From positions 1-36,607 of IMG/VR virus record IMGVR_UViG_3300027849_000025: 36,607 nt of DNA; one strand, written 5' to 3'. The translations under genes were made by a program, and so were the position numbers. Source of the DNA: a virus. Below are positions 1 through 7,322 of the stretch, piece after piece. The stretch's first letter is position 1; every line of letters begins with the position of its first letter. The notes beneath the pieces are model-generated. The model saw nothing but the letters and a program-made list of their open reading frames with translations, was not told where the DNA came from and ran no database searches.

Positions 1-2
1 AA

Positions 3-431
3 TTCGTAGCATCGATTGATTCTAAATTAGTTGATCCAGTTGATACTTTCGAATCAAAGGAAACTGAAGAAGAAATTGAAGAAGCTGAAGAAGTTGAAGA
101 AGAAGCTGAAGAAGTTGAAGAAGAAGCTGAAGAAGAAGCTGAAGAAGCTAAACAAGTTAGTGAAATGTTACAAGAAGTTTACGAAGCTTGTAAAAATGAA
201 GCTAAGGTTTATGAAGATGACGCACACGATGATCATACTGTAGAATCATATATGATTGAAAATGCTGCATTAATAGCTGCACTTGCTGCGAAATCATTAA
301 CTGAAATGAAAGAAGAATATTCAACAGAGGCTTATGAAGCTGCATGTAACGGAATGATAGAATCTTATACTAAGAAAATGAATGAGATGAAAGAAACTGA
401 ATCTGCTGAAGACGCAGATGCTGTTGAATAA
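3..431 (+). CDS. C-terminal part of an acidic Glu/Ala-rich protein (5' truncated)
   Basis: The reading frame is open from the window edge to a TAA at 429-431, giving 142 visible residues; the true start lies upstream. The first half is extremely acidic, with repeated AEEVEEE-type units (about residues 22-48 of the visible part), followed by a helical, Met/Glu/Ala-rich tail with no membrane segment. No catalytic motif is visible. In T4-type phages, highly charged helical proteins of this kind are found among prohead core and scaffold components (gp67, gp22), and the neighbourhood is structural, so a head-assembly role is plausible but is inference only. The ATG at 165 is an internal methionine of the same frame, not a needed start. 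A terminator follows at 454-478. Confidence 0.75.
   Translation, partial: FVASIDSKLVDPVDTFESKETEEEIEEAEEVEEEAEEVEEEAEEEAEEAKQVSEMLQEVYEACKNEAKVYEDDAHDDHTVESYMIENAALIAALAAKSLTEMKEEYSTEAYEAACNGMIESYTKKMNEMKETESAEDADAVE
66..147 (+). repeat. Short tandem repeat encoding Glu/Ala/Val-rich units
   Basis: Two perfect 21-bp units lie at 84-104 and 105-125, each encoding AEEVEEE, flanked by degenerate GAAGAAGCT units. It is in-frame coding repeat within the acidic protein. The repeat could expand or contract by slippage without a frameshift, because units are multiples of three. Confidence 0.75.
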
Positions 432-453
432 TTAACAACATAATTTAAATGGA

Positions 454-478
454 AGCTCGGTAATTACCGGGCTTTTTT
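454..478 (+). terminator. Rho-independent terminator after the acidic protein gene
   Basis: An inverted repeat (454-461 pairing with 466-473, with one T-G wobble) has a four-base AATT loop and runs into a six-T tract at 473-478. It begins 22 bases past the TAA at 429-431 and separates the acidic protein gene from the dCMP deaminase gene, so the latter probably has its own promoter in the AT-rich stretch 480-529. Confidence 0.8.
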
Positions 479-529
479 ACTTTAGAAACAATATTAATCT
501 AACTTATATAATTACTATAAAATATAATT

Positions 530-1030
530 ATGCCTAGAATAAGAATAGAATCGGTTTATATGCAAAATGCATATCAATTTGCAGAATTAAGTTACGCAGA
601 AAGACGTAAAGTCGGATGTGTTATTGTAAAGGATCACCAGGTAATATCATTCGGTTATAATGGAACTCCACATGGTTTCGATAATGAATGCGAAGAAACA
701 GATACCATGTATTACGAAAATCCAGACATCGCTGTCGATTTAATGGAACAGGGATATGAATGTAACAATGGTGTTTGCCACAAACACGGTGCAACAACAA
801 AACCTGAAGTTCTACATGCAGAATCAAATGCAATTATGAAAGTTGCAAAATCAACAATGAGTTGTAATGGTGCAGAATTATATACAACAACATGTCCTTG
901 TTTTGGATGTGCTAAATTAATCATACAAGCCGGAATTTCAAAAGTATATTATACAGAAACATATAGAGATATGGGTGGTGTAGAGTTATTGGGAAAGGCT
1001 GGAATCATCGTAGAACAAATAACACTATAG
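530..1030 (+). CDS. Deoxycytidylate (dCMP) deaminase
   Basis: This 166-aa protein should deaminate dCMP to dUMP, supplying the thymidylate pathway for phage DNA synthesis. The zinc site of the cytidine/deoxycytidylate deaminase family is complete: HAE at residues 96-98 (zinc His and catalytic Glu) and PCFGC at 123-127 (two zinc Cys). The substrate-loop motif GYNGTPHG is at 42-49. An insert rich in Cys/His (about 52-88, including C78, C83, H84 and H86) resembles the extra zinc-binding segment of T4-type dCMP deaminases. Length fits the family. It is a cytosolic enzyme lying alone between structural genes, preceded by a terminator and followed 8 bases later by a 55-aa ORF. No SD sequence precedes the ATG; the leader is A/T only. 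Confidence 0.95.
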   Translation: MPRIRIESVYMQNAYQFAELSYAERRKVGCVIVKDHQVISFGYNGTPHGFDNECEETDTMYYENPDIAVDLMEQGYECNNGVCHKHGATTKPEVLHAESNAIMKVAKSTMSCNGAELYTTTCPCFGCAKLIIQAGISKVYYTETYRDMGGVELLGKAGIIVEQITL

Positions 1031-1038
1031 GCATAATC

Positions 1039-1206
1039 ATGAGTATAAATAAAAGATATGTACCTGAATTACACAAGTTGAAAAAGATTCTGATAGAACA
1101 AGGATCAGATTCCTTTGCTAGAACTTATATAAAACCTGATATTTTAATAGGTCCTTCTGATTCTTTAGAATTCATTGATTTATTTGCAAAAGAATATTTA
1201 GATTAA
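1039..1206 (+). CDS. Small hypothetical protein (55 aa)
   Basis: A 55-codon ORF starts at ATG 1039, 8 bases after the dCMP deaminase stop, and ends at TAA 1204-1206. The product begins MSINKRYVPELHKLKKIL, with a basic N-terminal helix and a more acidic C-terminus (EFIDLFAKEYLD). No known motif is visible and I do not recognise it. Its tight spacing behind the deaminase suggests co-transcription. It fills what would otherwise be a 219-base gap, with coding-like amino-acid composition, but its shortness keeps confidence moderate. Confidence 0.55.
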   Translation: MSINKRYVPELHKLKKILIEQGSDSFARTYIKPDILIGPSDSLEFIDLFAKEYLD

Positions 1207-1249
1207 ACAAAAAGTACTTTAGCAGTATAATTATTAAATAATATAAAAA

Positions 1250-1762
1250 ATGGCAACAGTGCAAGAAGAGATTAAACAATACCAGTGGATTAAAGGAGAT
1301 AACTTTGGAGTCATAGTGGATGTACTTAGTGAAGATTCTGATTTTATTAATTTCACAGACGGTAGTAAAATATTTAAAACAATAAGATCTGAATTTTTAG
1401 AGGAAGTAATTGATGGTAGAATACCTTTACCAGGTGCTTTAAACGCAAGTGCGCTGGTTTCAGGTAATCCTCTACCAACACAGCCTATAGTGCCTCCAGC
1501 TATTACAGTTGTACAGAATGAACCTTCAGTACTCGGTAAAATGATATTGAAGATGAGTAAGAAAAACGTAGTGAACGTTCCTATTCAAATTAATCTTAAT
1601 ATTCCAACACCACAGCTATATTCAATGTTAGGTGAAGGAATGGAATCAGATGATCTTAATGAAGAAATCATGGAGGTTGCACTTTCCCAAATAGAAATGG
1701 ATAAATTACAAGACTATATTAAGTCTAATATTACAACATTTCTATCGGAATACTACTCATAA
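1250..1762 (+). CDS. Hypothetical protein, possible virion or assembly protein (170 aa)
   Basis: I do not recognise this 170-aa protein. The N-terminal half contains mixed strand/helix sequence (for example FGVIVDVL and FINFTDGSKIF), then a Pro-rich linker (about residues 75-90, PLPTQPIVPPAITVV), then a region with alternating Val/Ile/Pro and a helical acidic C-terminus ending SEYYS. The Pro-rich hinge suggests two small domains. There is no signal peptide or membrane segment. It sits first in a run of small genes ahead of the tail block, so an assembly or minor virion role is a reasonable guess from context only. The start is preceded by ATATAAAAA, an SD-free leader. Confidence 0.75.
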   Translation: MATVQEEIKQYQWIKGDNFGVIVDVLSEDSDFINFTDGSKIFKTIRSEFLEEVIDGRIPLPGALNASALVSGNPLPTQPIVPPAITVVQNEPSVLGKMILKMSKKNVVNVPIQINLNIPTPQLYSMLGEGMESDDLNEEIMEVALSQIEMDKLQDYIKSNITTFLSEYYS

Positions 1763-1771
1763 TAAAAAACT

Positions 1772-1780
1772 GATAAATAT
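1772..1780 (+). promoter_or_regulatory. Candidate late-promoter-like motif GATAAATAT
   Basis: GATAAATAT lies 25 bases upstream of the ATG at 1806. The same nine bases occur at 7295-7303, in front of another gene. It resembles the T4 late promoter core TATAAATA with one mismatch. In DNA this AT-rich such matches occur by chance, so this is weak. Confidence 0.25.
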
Positions 1781-1805
1781 TAATATTAACTAATACAACT
1801 ATAAA

Positions 1806-2180
1806 ATGGCATCAATCGCAAGAAAACAAAGAAGAATGAATTATAGAGACGCTGGATTCTTAAAAGTTAAGAACATGTTCAGTAGGTTCTCGCCACAGGG
1901 AATTGCATGGTATGCTAAAATGGCAGAAGACGGAGCAGCGGCTAATGAAGCTTATCAGAAATTTGTAAATGATTCTATTGCAGATCAATTACAAAACAAA
2001 TTAAACAGATTAAAAGAAACTTGGACAGGTATTGGTTATAATGCATCTGAAATTAAGAAATTAGAAGAAGCATTTTCAATTACAGTAATTACTGACAAGG
2101 ACACTTATAGAGCTGATAGAAAATTAGCAAGAAAGTTACAGAAAGAAGCGCAAGCATCTTTATTATCTAGAGCAGCATAA
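1806..2180 (+). CDS. Hypothetical basic helical protein (124 aa)
   Basis: The 124-aa product opens with a strongly basic segment (ARKQRRMNYRDAGFLKVKN, residues 5-23) and is predominantly helical with many Lys/Arg/Ala residues. The C-terminus (TYRADRKLARKLQKEAQASLL) is again basic. It has no membrane segment and no enzymatic motif I recognise. The composition would suit a nucleic-acid-binding or capsid/tail assembly protein, but that is inference. It is followed after a single base by the next ATG, implying coupled translation. Confidence 0.75.
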   Translation: MASIARKQRRMNYRDAGFLKVKNMFSRFSPQGIAWYAKMAEDGAAANEAYQKFVNDSIADQLQNKLNRLKETWTGIGYNASEIKKLEEAFSITVITDKDTYRADRKLARKLQKEAQASLLSRAA

Positions 2181-2181
2181 T

Positions 2182-2496
2182 ATGCAACATGTTAAACTGC
2201 AGCTAGCAGATAATGGTGTTATAAAAAATGTCCTAGACGACAATATAAACGGCGGTGGAGAATCTTATGAATCTACCACCGTTTATGAATTCGATACGGT
2301 TTCTAATAAAATTAAATTTATTGAGGAATTATGTATTGATCTTGGATTAGAGTTTGGTAATTCAAAGTCAAATACACAGATACAAATCAAATCTGGATGG
2401 GGAGATTCTTATAATCCTACTAAAAAAGAAATTGATTTTAAAATAAAAAAGATGGAAGCTCAATTGAGTATTCTTCGTAATATAAAGAATGGATAG
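2182..2496 (+). CDS. Hypothetical protein (104 aa)
   Basis: I do not recognise this 104-aa protein. It starts two bases after the end of the upstream TAA and overlaps the downstream gene by 8 bases. The sequence has a Gly-rich turn (NINGGGESYES, about residues 22-32), a central segment (NKIKFIEELCIDLGLEFG) and a Lys-rich C-terminal helix (KKEIDFKIKKMEAQL). No signal peptide or membrane helix is visible. Its position in a chain of overlapping genes suggests it is produced in step with the 135-aa and 196-aa proteins downstream. Confidence 0.7.
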   Translation: MQHVKLQLADNGVIKNVLDDNINGGGESYESTTVYEFDTVSNKIKFIEELCIDLGLEFGNSKSNTQIQIKSGWGDSYNPTKKEIDFKIKKMEAQLSILRNIKNG

Positions 2497-2896
2497 TATT
2501 ATAGTAGAATGTGTATGGTATCAATCGAAGCGGGATTTCAATAGATTTATTAGATCTATTGAAGATCCACAGCTCAGCGTTATTGACTATTCTATTATTA
2601 CTAATAAGCTAATCAAGGCAGATCCATACGGGGTTGAACCTACTCCTTCGATAGTAGGTTTAAATATAATGTCTTCTATTAGAACAGCAGTTAGTCTTGA
2701 AAAGAAGATTATAACTACTATTGTATATTCATTTAAAAACTTAAACGAAGATACTGTTGTTAACTTCATAGGGTTAACCAAATCAAAAACTGATAGGAAC
2801 TTAAAATTTGTTTTAAATATCCTTAATATGAACAAGGTTCCTTCTAAGGAGATACTAAATAAATTTGATTTTGTTAAATTTGTAGATAATGATTAG
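2489..2896 (+). CDS. Hypothetical alpha/beta protein (135 aa)
   Basis: This unrecognised 135-aa protein overlaps its upstream neighbour by 8 bases (ATGGATAG) and its downstream neighbour by 8 bases (ATGATTAG). Alternating hydrophobic strands (SIIVECVWY at residues 3-11 and KIITTIVYSF at about 73-82) and amphipathic helices suggest a compact alpha/beta fold. There is no Walker A motif, so it is not an ordinary P-loop ATPase. Its role is unknown; the gene arrangement suggests it works with, or in fixed stoichiometry to, its overlapping neighbours. Confidence 0.7.
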   Translation: MDSIIVECVWYQSKRDFNRFIRSIEDPQLSVIDYSIITNKLIKADPYGVEPTPSIVGLNIMSSIRTAVSLEKKIITTIVYSFKNLNEDTVVNFIGLTKSKTDRNLKFVLNILNMNKVPSKEILNKFDFVKFVDND

Positions 2897-3479
2897 ACAC
2901 CGTCTATTTAGCAAGGGAGAATACATTCACGCATTAATTTCTAACTCACGATACTCAAATATCGTGTTTCCTGTTAGGGCTATAATCTATGATGTTAAGT
3001 TTGATGAAACAATGCCAAAATATCAAATAAGAATTGTAAAGTTTTATGATGATATTAATTTTCTAAAAAGGTATTTCTTCGATATGAATTTTGATAAAGA
3101 TTTTAAAGGAGGTTCTACTAAATTCAGATTTAACAGGGATAACTTTAAAAGCAAAGCAGAACTAGCAAAACATCTAGATGCAAACTCAGAAACATATAAA
3201 ATCGTAGTAGACTCTGTCATGTGTACTAAATCATACCCTCAAATTCAGGAGTTATATATAAACATACAGGATTTCTTAATTGAAAAGGAATTTAGAGAGC
3301 TATATGAAAAGGCTACTAGATCTTCATATTCTAAAGGACAATATTATTATGAGTCTAAGGGAGTATTTGAAGCACATCTTAAAAAATTCTTAGGGAATAG
3401 AGAACCTAAATCCAAGGAATTCTACAATAAACTATTATTTAGACCAATCGGATCTGACTATGATAACTTGAAATCATAG
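2889..3479 (+). CDS. Hypothetical protein, possibly tail/baseplate assembly (196 aa)
   Basis: The 196-aa product is rich in Lys, Phe and Tyr with no membrane segment. The N-terminal part is beta-like (VFPVRAIIYDVKFDE, about residues 26-40), the middle is helical, and the C-terminus is basic and aromatic (RSSYSKGQYYYESKG, about 143-157). I do not recognise the family. It closes the coupled 2182-3479 trio and directly precedes the baseplate/tail block, a position where T4-like phages can carry small baseplate-hub assembly genes, but no sequence motif supports that assignment. A 52-base AT-only gap follows. Confidence 0.7.
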   Translation: MIRHRLFSKGEYIHALISNSRYSNIVFPVRAIIYDVKFDETMPKYQIRIVKFYDDINFLKRYFFDMNFDKDFKGGSTKFRFNRDNFKSKAELAKHLDANSETYKIVVDSVMCTKSYPQIQELYINIQDFLIEKEFRELYEKATRSSYSKGQYYYESKGVFEAHLKKFLGNREPKSKEFYNKLLFRPIGSDYDNLKS

Positions 3480-3531
3480 ATAATTAATAGTAATATATAT
3501 ATAGTATTAGTTCAAAACAATATTATATAAT

Positions 3532-5286
3532 ATGCCAAACATGAATATAGATGCAGCAGCGAACACTGGTGCTAAGAATCTACTTAAAGCGGGGGAGACC
3601 GGCTTCGGAAAAGTTAAATCAGCTTTCAATGATTTCTTCGATATAGAGGATCCCGTTGGAGTACAAGCACAGATTGTAAAAAAACAAAACGCAAATACCT
3701 TAAAATCTAATAAAGAAATAGATAGTAGTTTATCATTAACTGGTAAATCTTCTAATAAATTAAATACAGACAATAAAATATCAAATAACGCGGGTTTCTA
3801 TACAGATAGTGTTAAATCGGTAATACATAAAGATCCTGATGGAAAGGAATTATCAGCCGGTGAAAGACCATATTCGCTATTTAATAAATATTCTTTAGTA
3901 AATTTTAGAGGTACTCCATTAGAGGCAGTGGGACCTAAAATTGCAAGTCCCCATCATAATATAATAGATCCAAAGACTTTAATTAATCCAAGTGCTACTA
4001 GAATTGTAGAATTAACATCAGGTAGTGTAGGGTATCAATATTCATATTCGGACTTTGCTTTGGCAAAATATTTTGGTAAAATACCAAACAATATGATGAT
4101 AACATTACGTAGGTTTGCATTCCCATGCCCTGATGATGTTATTAGTCCTAAAATTGCTGGAAAGGATGCGCCTCAACCCGATATTGCCCGAGCAGTGACA
4201 TGGTTAGGTGAAGATACTGGAAATGCACTGAGCGATATTCTAAATTTCTCACACGGATATACTTGGAAAGAAGCAGAAGCAGATACACAAACATTACAAT
4301 CAACAAAGGGAGCAGGTTCTGGAAAGGTAGGTGCTTTTATTAATGGTAACAAATTATTATCTGCTGCAGGTAATGCTGCCCAAGGTAGGGACGGTTACGA
4401 TACTGCTGTTAGAAATGCAAACGCAGGATATGACGCATTTAGCGAAACATATCCTAATCACGTGTTTGGACCTCTTAATGTTATAAAGAAAGTTTCACAA
4501 AGAGAACAAGGTCTTAATTTTACACAAGAATTTACACTTAAGTTTGAATATGAATTAAGAGATCTGGGAGGAGCAAATCCAAAGGTCATTATGTTAGATC
4601 AATTATCTAATATATTAGCATTAACTTATAGTAACGCGCCTTTTTGGGGTGGGGATGTAAGATATGTTGGTGATGGTAGTGTTGCAAAACCTTTAGGTAA
4701 TTTAACTAAATTACAAAATGGAGATTATAAAGGATTTTTAACTTCGGTTGTTTCAAGCGTTACTGGTAAAAAGAATGAAGATGGTAGTGCAATGGGAGCA
4801 CTTGGTAACTTGGTAGATGGTTTTAAAGAATTTGTTGGTGAAGGTAATATTGGAAAAACTTTAAATAACATGTTAGGTGGTAGTTTAATGAAAATGTTTA
4901 ACTCACCACAGGGTGCAGCTGCAGTTAACGCACTTTTAACAGGGGATCCTACTGGACAATGGCACGTAACTCTAGGTAATCCGCTAAACCCTATAGCAGT
5001 TATTGGAAACTTAGCATGTACTAATACTAGTGTTAATTTTGAAGGAGCAATGGGAGTTCAGGATTTTCCAGAAAAAATGGTTGTTACAGTGACTTTAAAA
5101 CCAGGAAGGCCTAGGGATAAAGCAGAAATTGAATCTATGTTTAATTCAGGTAGAGGTAGATTTTACATACAGCCGAATGATGGTACAGCAGATGTAAATA
5201 GTACATTAAATGTAGATCCATACGGTAAAACTAAAGGAAAGGCTCATAAGCTGGATCCAGAAGTAAGAAAAATAGCAAACGGTTAA
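3532..5286 (+). CDS. Large tail/baseplate structural protein (584 aa)
   Basis: A 584-aa protein with an Ala/Gly/Asn-rich, low-charge composition typical of virion proteins. Notable stretches are ALAKYFGKIPNNMMITLRRF (about residues 178-197) and, near the C-terminus, NPLNPIAVIGNLACTNTSV (about 482-500) followed by a VTVTL strand and GRPRDKAEIESMF (about 524-536), which read like a beta-rich tube or baseplate core domain. No enzymatic motif or membrane segment is present. It leads a block encoding LysM-like, hub, tube-initiator-like and spike proteins, so a role in the baseplate centre or baseplate-tube junction is likely. A tape measure is unlikely because long helices are absent. The exact T4 equivalent is not clear to me. 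Confidence 0.75.
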   Translation: MPNMNIDAAANTGAKNLLKAGETGFGKVKSAFNDFFDIEDPVGVQAQIVKKQNANTLKSNKEIDSSLSLTGKSSNKLNTDNKISNNAGFYTDSVKSVIHKDPDGKELSAGERPYSLFNKYSLVNFRGTPLEAVGPKIASPHHNIIDPKTLINPSATRIVELTSGSVGYQYSYSDFALAKYFGKIPNNMMITLRRFAFPCPDDVISPKIAGKDAPQPDIARAVTWLGEDTGNALSDILNFSHGYTWKEAEADTQTLQSTKGAGSGKVGAFINGNKLLSAAGNAAQGRDGYDTAVRNANAGYDAFSETYPNHVFGPLNVIKKVSQREQGLNFTQEFTLKFEYELRDLGGANPKVIMLDQLSNILALTYSNAPFWGGDVRYVGDGSVAKPLGNLTKLQNGDYKGFLTSVVSSVTGKKNEDGSAMGALGNLVDGFKEFVGEGNIGKTLNNMLGGSLMKMFNSPQGAAAVNALLTGDPTGQWHVTLGNPLNPIAVIGNLACTNTSVNFEGAMGVQDFPEKMVVTVTLKPGRPRDKAEIESMFNSGRGRFYIQPNDGTADVNSTLNVDPYGKTKGKAHKLDPEVRKIANG

Positions 5287-5287
5287 C

Positions 5288-5788
5288 ATGAACTTTAAAT
5301 CAATAAACGATAAGAAAATTAAAGATGGTAAATTAATACTTGCACATCCAACATTAGTGTTCGCCCCGGGTACTAGTACAATATCAGTATATGAGGTAAG
5401 CGCTGATGAAGTATGTCGTATTGATCTTATTTCTGAAAAGTTTTTTAATTCTCCAGATTATTCTGAGCATATTTTAAAATATAACAATATATCAAATCCT
5501 TTTTCAATTAATGAAGGTGATATATTAAATATACCAGATGTTAAATCTGCTTTAAAGAATTTCCAACCAGTTAAATTAATAGGGGATGGTACTGTAGAAA
5601 AGGAACCATCAATCCGAGATCAATTCGTAGATTCTAAAAGATTAACAACTAAAGATAAAAAGAGAATAGAATACTTACAGAAGAAGGCAAATCAAAAGAC
5701 AAATGGATCAAAACAAATACTTCCTCCTAATTTATTAAAAGACGGAGATAAGAATATAGACATAACAGGAGACACAATCATAATATAA
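5288..5788 (+). CDS. LysM-like baseplate wedge protein (gp53-type)
   Basis: This 166-aa protein starts one base after the preceding stop. Residues about 33-83 resemble a LysM-like module: VYEVSADEVCRIDLISEKFF, then ILKYNNISNPFSINEGDILN and IPD, matching the usual pattern of a helix, an N-x-I-x-N/D-P turn and a G-x-x-L-x-I-P ending. T4 gp53, a baseplate wedge protein that joins wedges in the baseplate inner ring, carries a LysM-like domain, as do small tail proteins of other contractile systems. The C-terminal half is charged and Lys-rich. Flanking genes are structural, and the next encodes the hub. The LysM call is moderately firm; the gp53 equivalence is inference. Confidence 0.65.
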   Translation: MNFKSINDKKIKDGKLILAHPTLVFAPGTSTISVYEVSADEVCRIDLISEKFFNSPDYSEHILKYNNISNPFSINEGDILNIPDVKSALKNFQPVKLIGDGTVEKEPSIRDQFVDSKRLTTKDKKRIEYLQKKANQKTNGSKQILPPNLLKDGDKNIDITGDTIII

Positions 5789-5789
5789 G

Positions 5790-7286
5790 ATGGCATTAGA
5801 CAGTAAAATTTTAACAAGATTAGAGCCTACATTAGAATTAGACAAATTACAGTTTAAATCATATGGCGAACAGGACGGTGATAACCCAGGTGATAGTCAT
5901 GGTTCTAGAGCACTTGGTGTTGAATTTCCACTTATTATGATTAACAATTATAGATTTAATCAAGAGGATATATCTAATTTTGAAATATCACTGGAGGGAA
6001 TAATCCCAACAATATCCTTGACACTTATAGATAATCAATCATATTTTACGGCTGATCAATTTCCAAGGGATGGAGATGTTATTAATGTTAGAATAGCTTC
6101 AAAAGCTAAAAATGATTATAAGGATATTAGAATTGATTTCGATATTGACGATGTTGATTCTCCACCTAGGAGTAATTTTGCACAAGGAACTGGTAGAGGA
6201 AAATACTCATTCACAGGCAGGATGAAAATTCCTGGATTATATGCAGAAGATTGTAAAGAATATGGATTAGGAACTTCAGTAGAACATTTAGAAACAATGG
6301 TTACTGATTTAAAAATAGGATTAGCAAGCAATATAGATGCATCTGATGATGCTATGAAAGTAATGACATCATTTGAACCTATGTTAGATACTATTACAGA
6401 TTTAGTATCACACTCATACGTTAGCGAAGATTCATTCCAAACCTTTTCAATAGACCCTTGGTATTATTTAAACTATGTCGATATGAATTTACTTTTAAAT
6501 GCTGAAGAAAGCTTTGAAGATGGATTAGCCTCAATGGATATTGATTACAACGATATACTAGGACCCGACGCAACAGAAGCTACAAACGAACAAAAAACTT
6601 CTTTAGTGTTATCTTCACACGAGAGACTTGCTGGTACTAATTTACATATCAATAGGTATTCACTTAAGAACAACACGGGTAGTTCAGTTAAAAAGAATGG
6701 ATATAAAAGAGTATTGCAATTCTTTGATAACGACTCTGATGAGGGTTTAGTTAGTTTTGATATTGAACCATTAACATCAACCAAGTTAAAGGATATTGCT
6801 GAACCCCTGAAAGGACGTAGGGATGAGGAGAGGTATAAAAGCGAAATAAAATATAAATATATGGGTAGAAGGCACAGTGATCCTGAGACCTCGAATACTC
6901 ATTTAAATTATACATTCGCAGAATTACACAATAAACAAAATCTAGATGAACTAGATAAAATGTATTTGGAAGTTGAACTTTCAAGTTATAATCCAGCTAT
7001 ACGAAAATATCAAAAAATACCTATTGCAATATTTGGACAAACACAGGATCAAATAGGGGCGGATATTGCTGTTAAAGGAGCTAAAGAAAAAATGGGATTT
7101 GATGCAAAACCTACCGCAGATTTAGAAGATGAATTATCTGATAAAACAGCTATCGATGAATTCCTAAGTGGATTCTATGTAGTAGGTTCTATTAGATATA
7201 CATATAAGAAGTCGGAAGGTATTGTAAAACAACACATGAAACTCCTTAGAAGAGAATGGAATAGCCGTATCAATAATATCGCCTAG
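5790..7286 (+). CDS. Baseplate hub protein (gp27/gpD-like)
   Basis: A 498-aa protein with the signature of contractile-tail hub proteins. An early beta segment (FEISLEGIIPTISLTLID, residues 64-81) is followed by PRDGDVINVRI (about 92-102), as in the first tube-like domain of gp27, phage P2 gpD and VgrG. The C-terminal segment (GFYVVGSIRYTYKKSEG, about 459-475, then MKLLRREWN) matches the final strand pair of the last hub domain. In the family, hub trimers sit at the end of the tail tube and hold the spike, whose gene is two positions downstream (8515-9243). The middle is acidic and variable. The gene ends 36 bases before the next, with an AT-rich gap between them. Confidence 0.75.
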   Translation: MALDSKILTRLEPTLELDKLQFKSYGEQDGDNPGDSHGSRALGVEFPLIMINNYRFNQEDISNFEISLEGIIPTISLTLIDNQSYFTADQFPRDGDVINVRIASKAKNDYKDIRIDFDIDDVDSPPRSNFAQGTGRGKYSFTGRMKIPGLYAEDCKEYGLGTSVEHLETMVTDLKIGLASNIDASDDAMKVMTSFEPMLDTITDLVSHSYVSEDSFQTFSIDPWYYLNYVDMNLLLNAEESFEDGLASMDIDYNDILGPDATEATNEQKTSLVLSSHERLAGTNLHINRYSLKNNTGSSVKKNGYKRVLQFFDNDSDEGLVSFDIEPLTSTKLKDIAEPLKGRRDEERYKSEIKYKYMGRRHSDPETSNTHLNYTFAELHNKQNLDELDKMYLEVELSSYNPAIRKYQKIPIAIFGQTQDQIGADIAVKGAKEKMGFDAKPTADLEDELSDKTAIDEFLSGFYVVGSIRYTYKKSEGIVKQHMKLLRREWNSRINNIA

Positions 7287-7294
7287 TAATATAC

Positions 7295-7303
7295 GATAAA
7301 TAT
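7295..7303 (+). promoter_or_regulatory. Candidate late-promoter-like motif GATAAATAT
   Basis: The same nine bases as at 1772-1780 lie 19 bases upstream of the ATG at 7323, in the 36-base gap behind the hub gene. It resembles the T4 late TATAAATA core with one mismatch. Weak on its own because of base composition. Confidence 0.25.
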
Positions 7304-7322
7304 AAAAAGAATAAATAGTTAT

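Noticed and set aside
31-243. A Lys/Leu-rich reading frame on the + strand across the acidic repeat
   Set aside because: It is the +1-type shadow of the GAA/GAAG repeat: the same bases read out of frame give Lys-Leu repeats. The acidic frame continues beyond both ends and ends just before a terminator.
431-1250. tRNA or other structured RNA genes in the early gaps
   Set aside because: No cloverleaf-length GC stems or CCA-type ends are visible; the gaps contain only a terminator, AT-rich leaders and the 55-aa ORF.
3532-5286. Tape measure protein
   Set aside because: The 584-aa product is Gly/Asn-rich and beta-like, without the long helical repeats expected of a tape measure; no gene in this window fits one.
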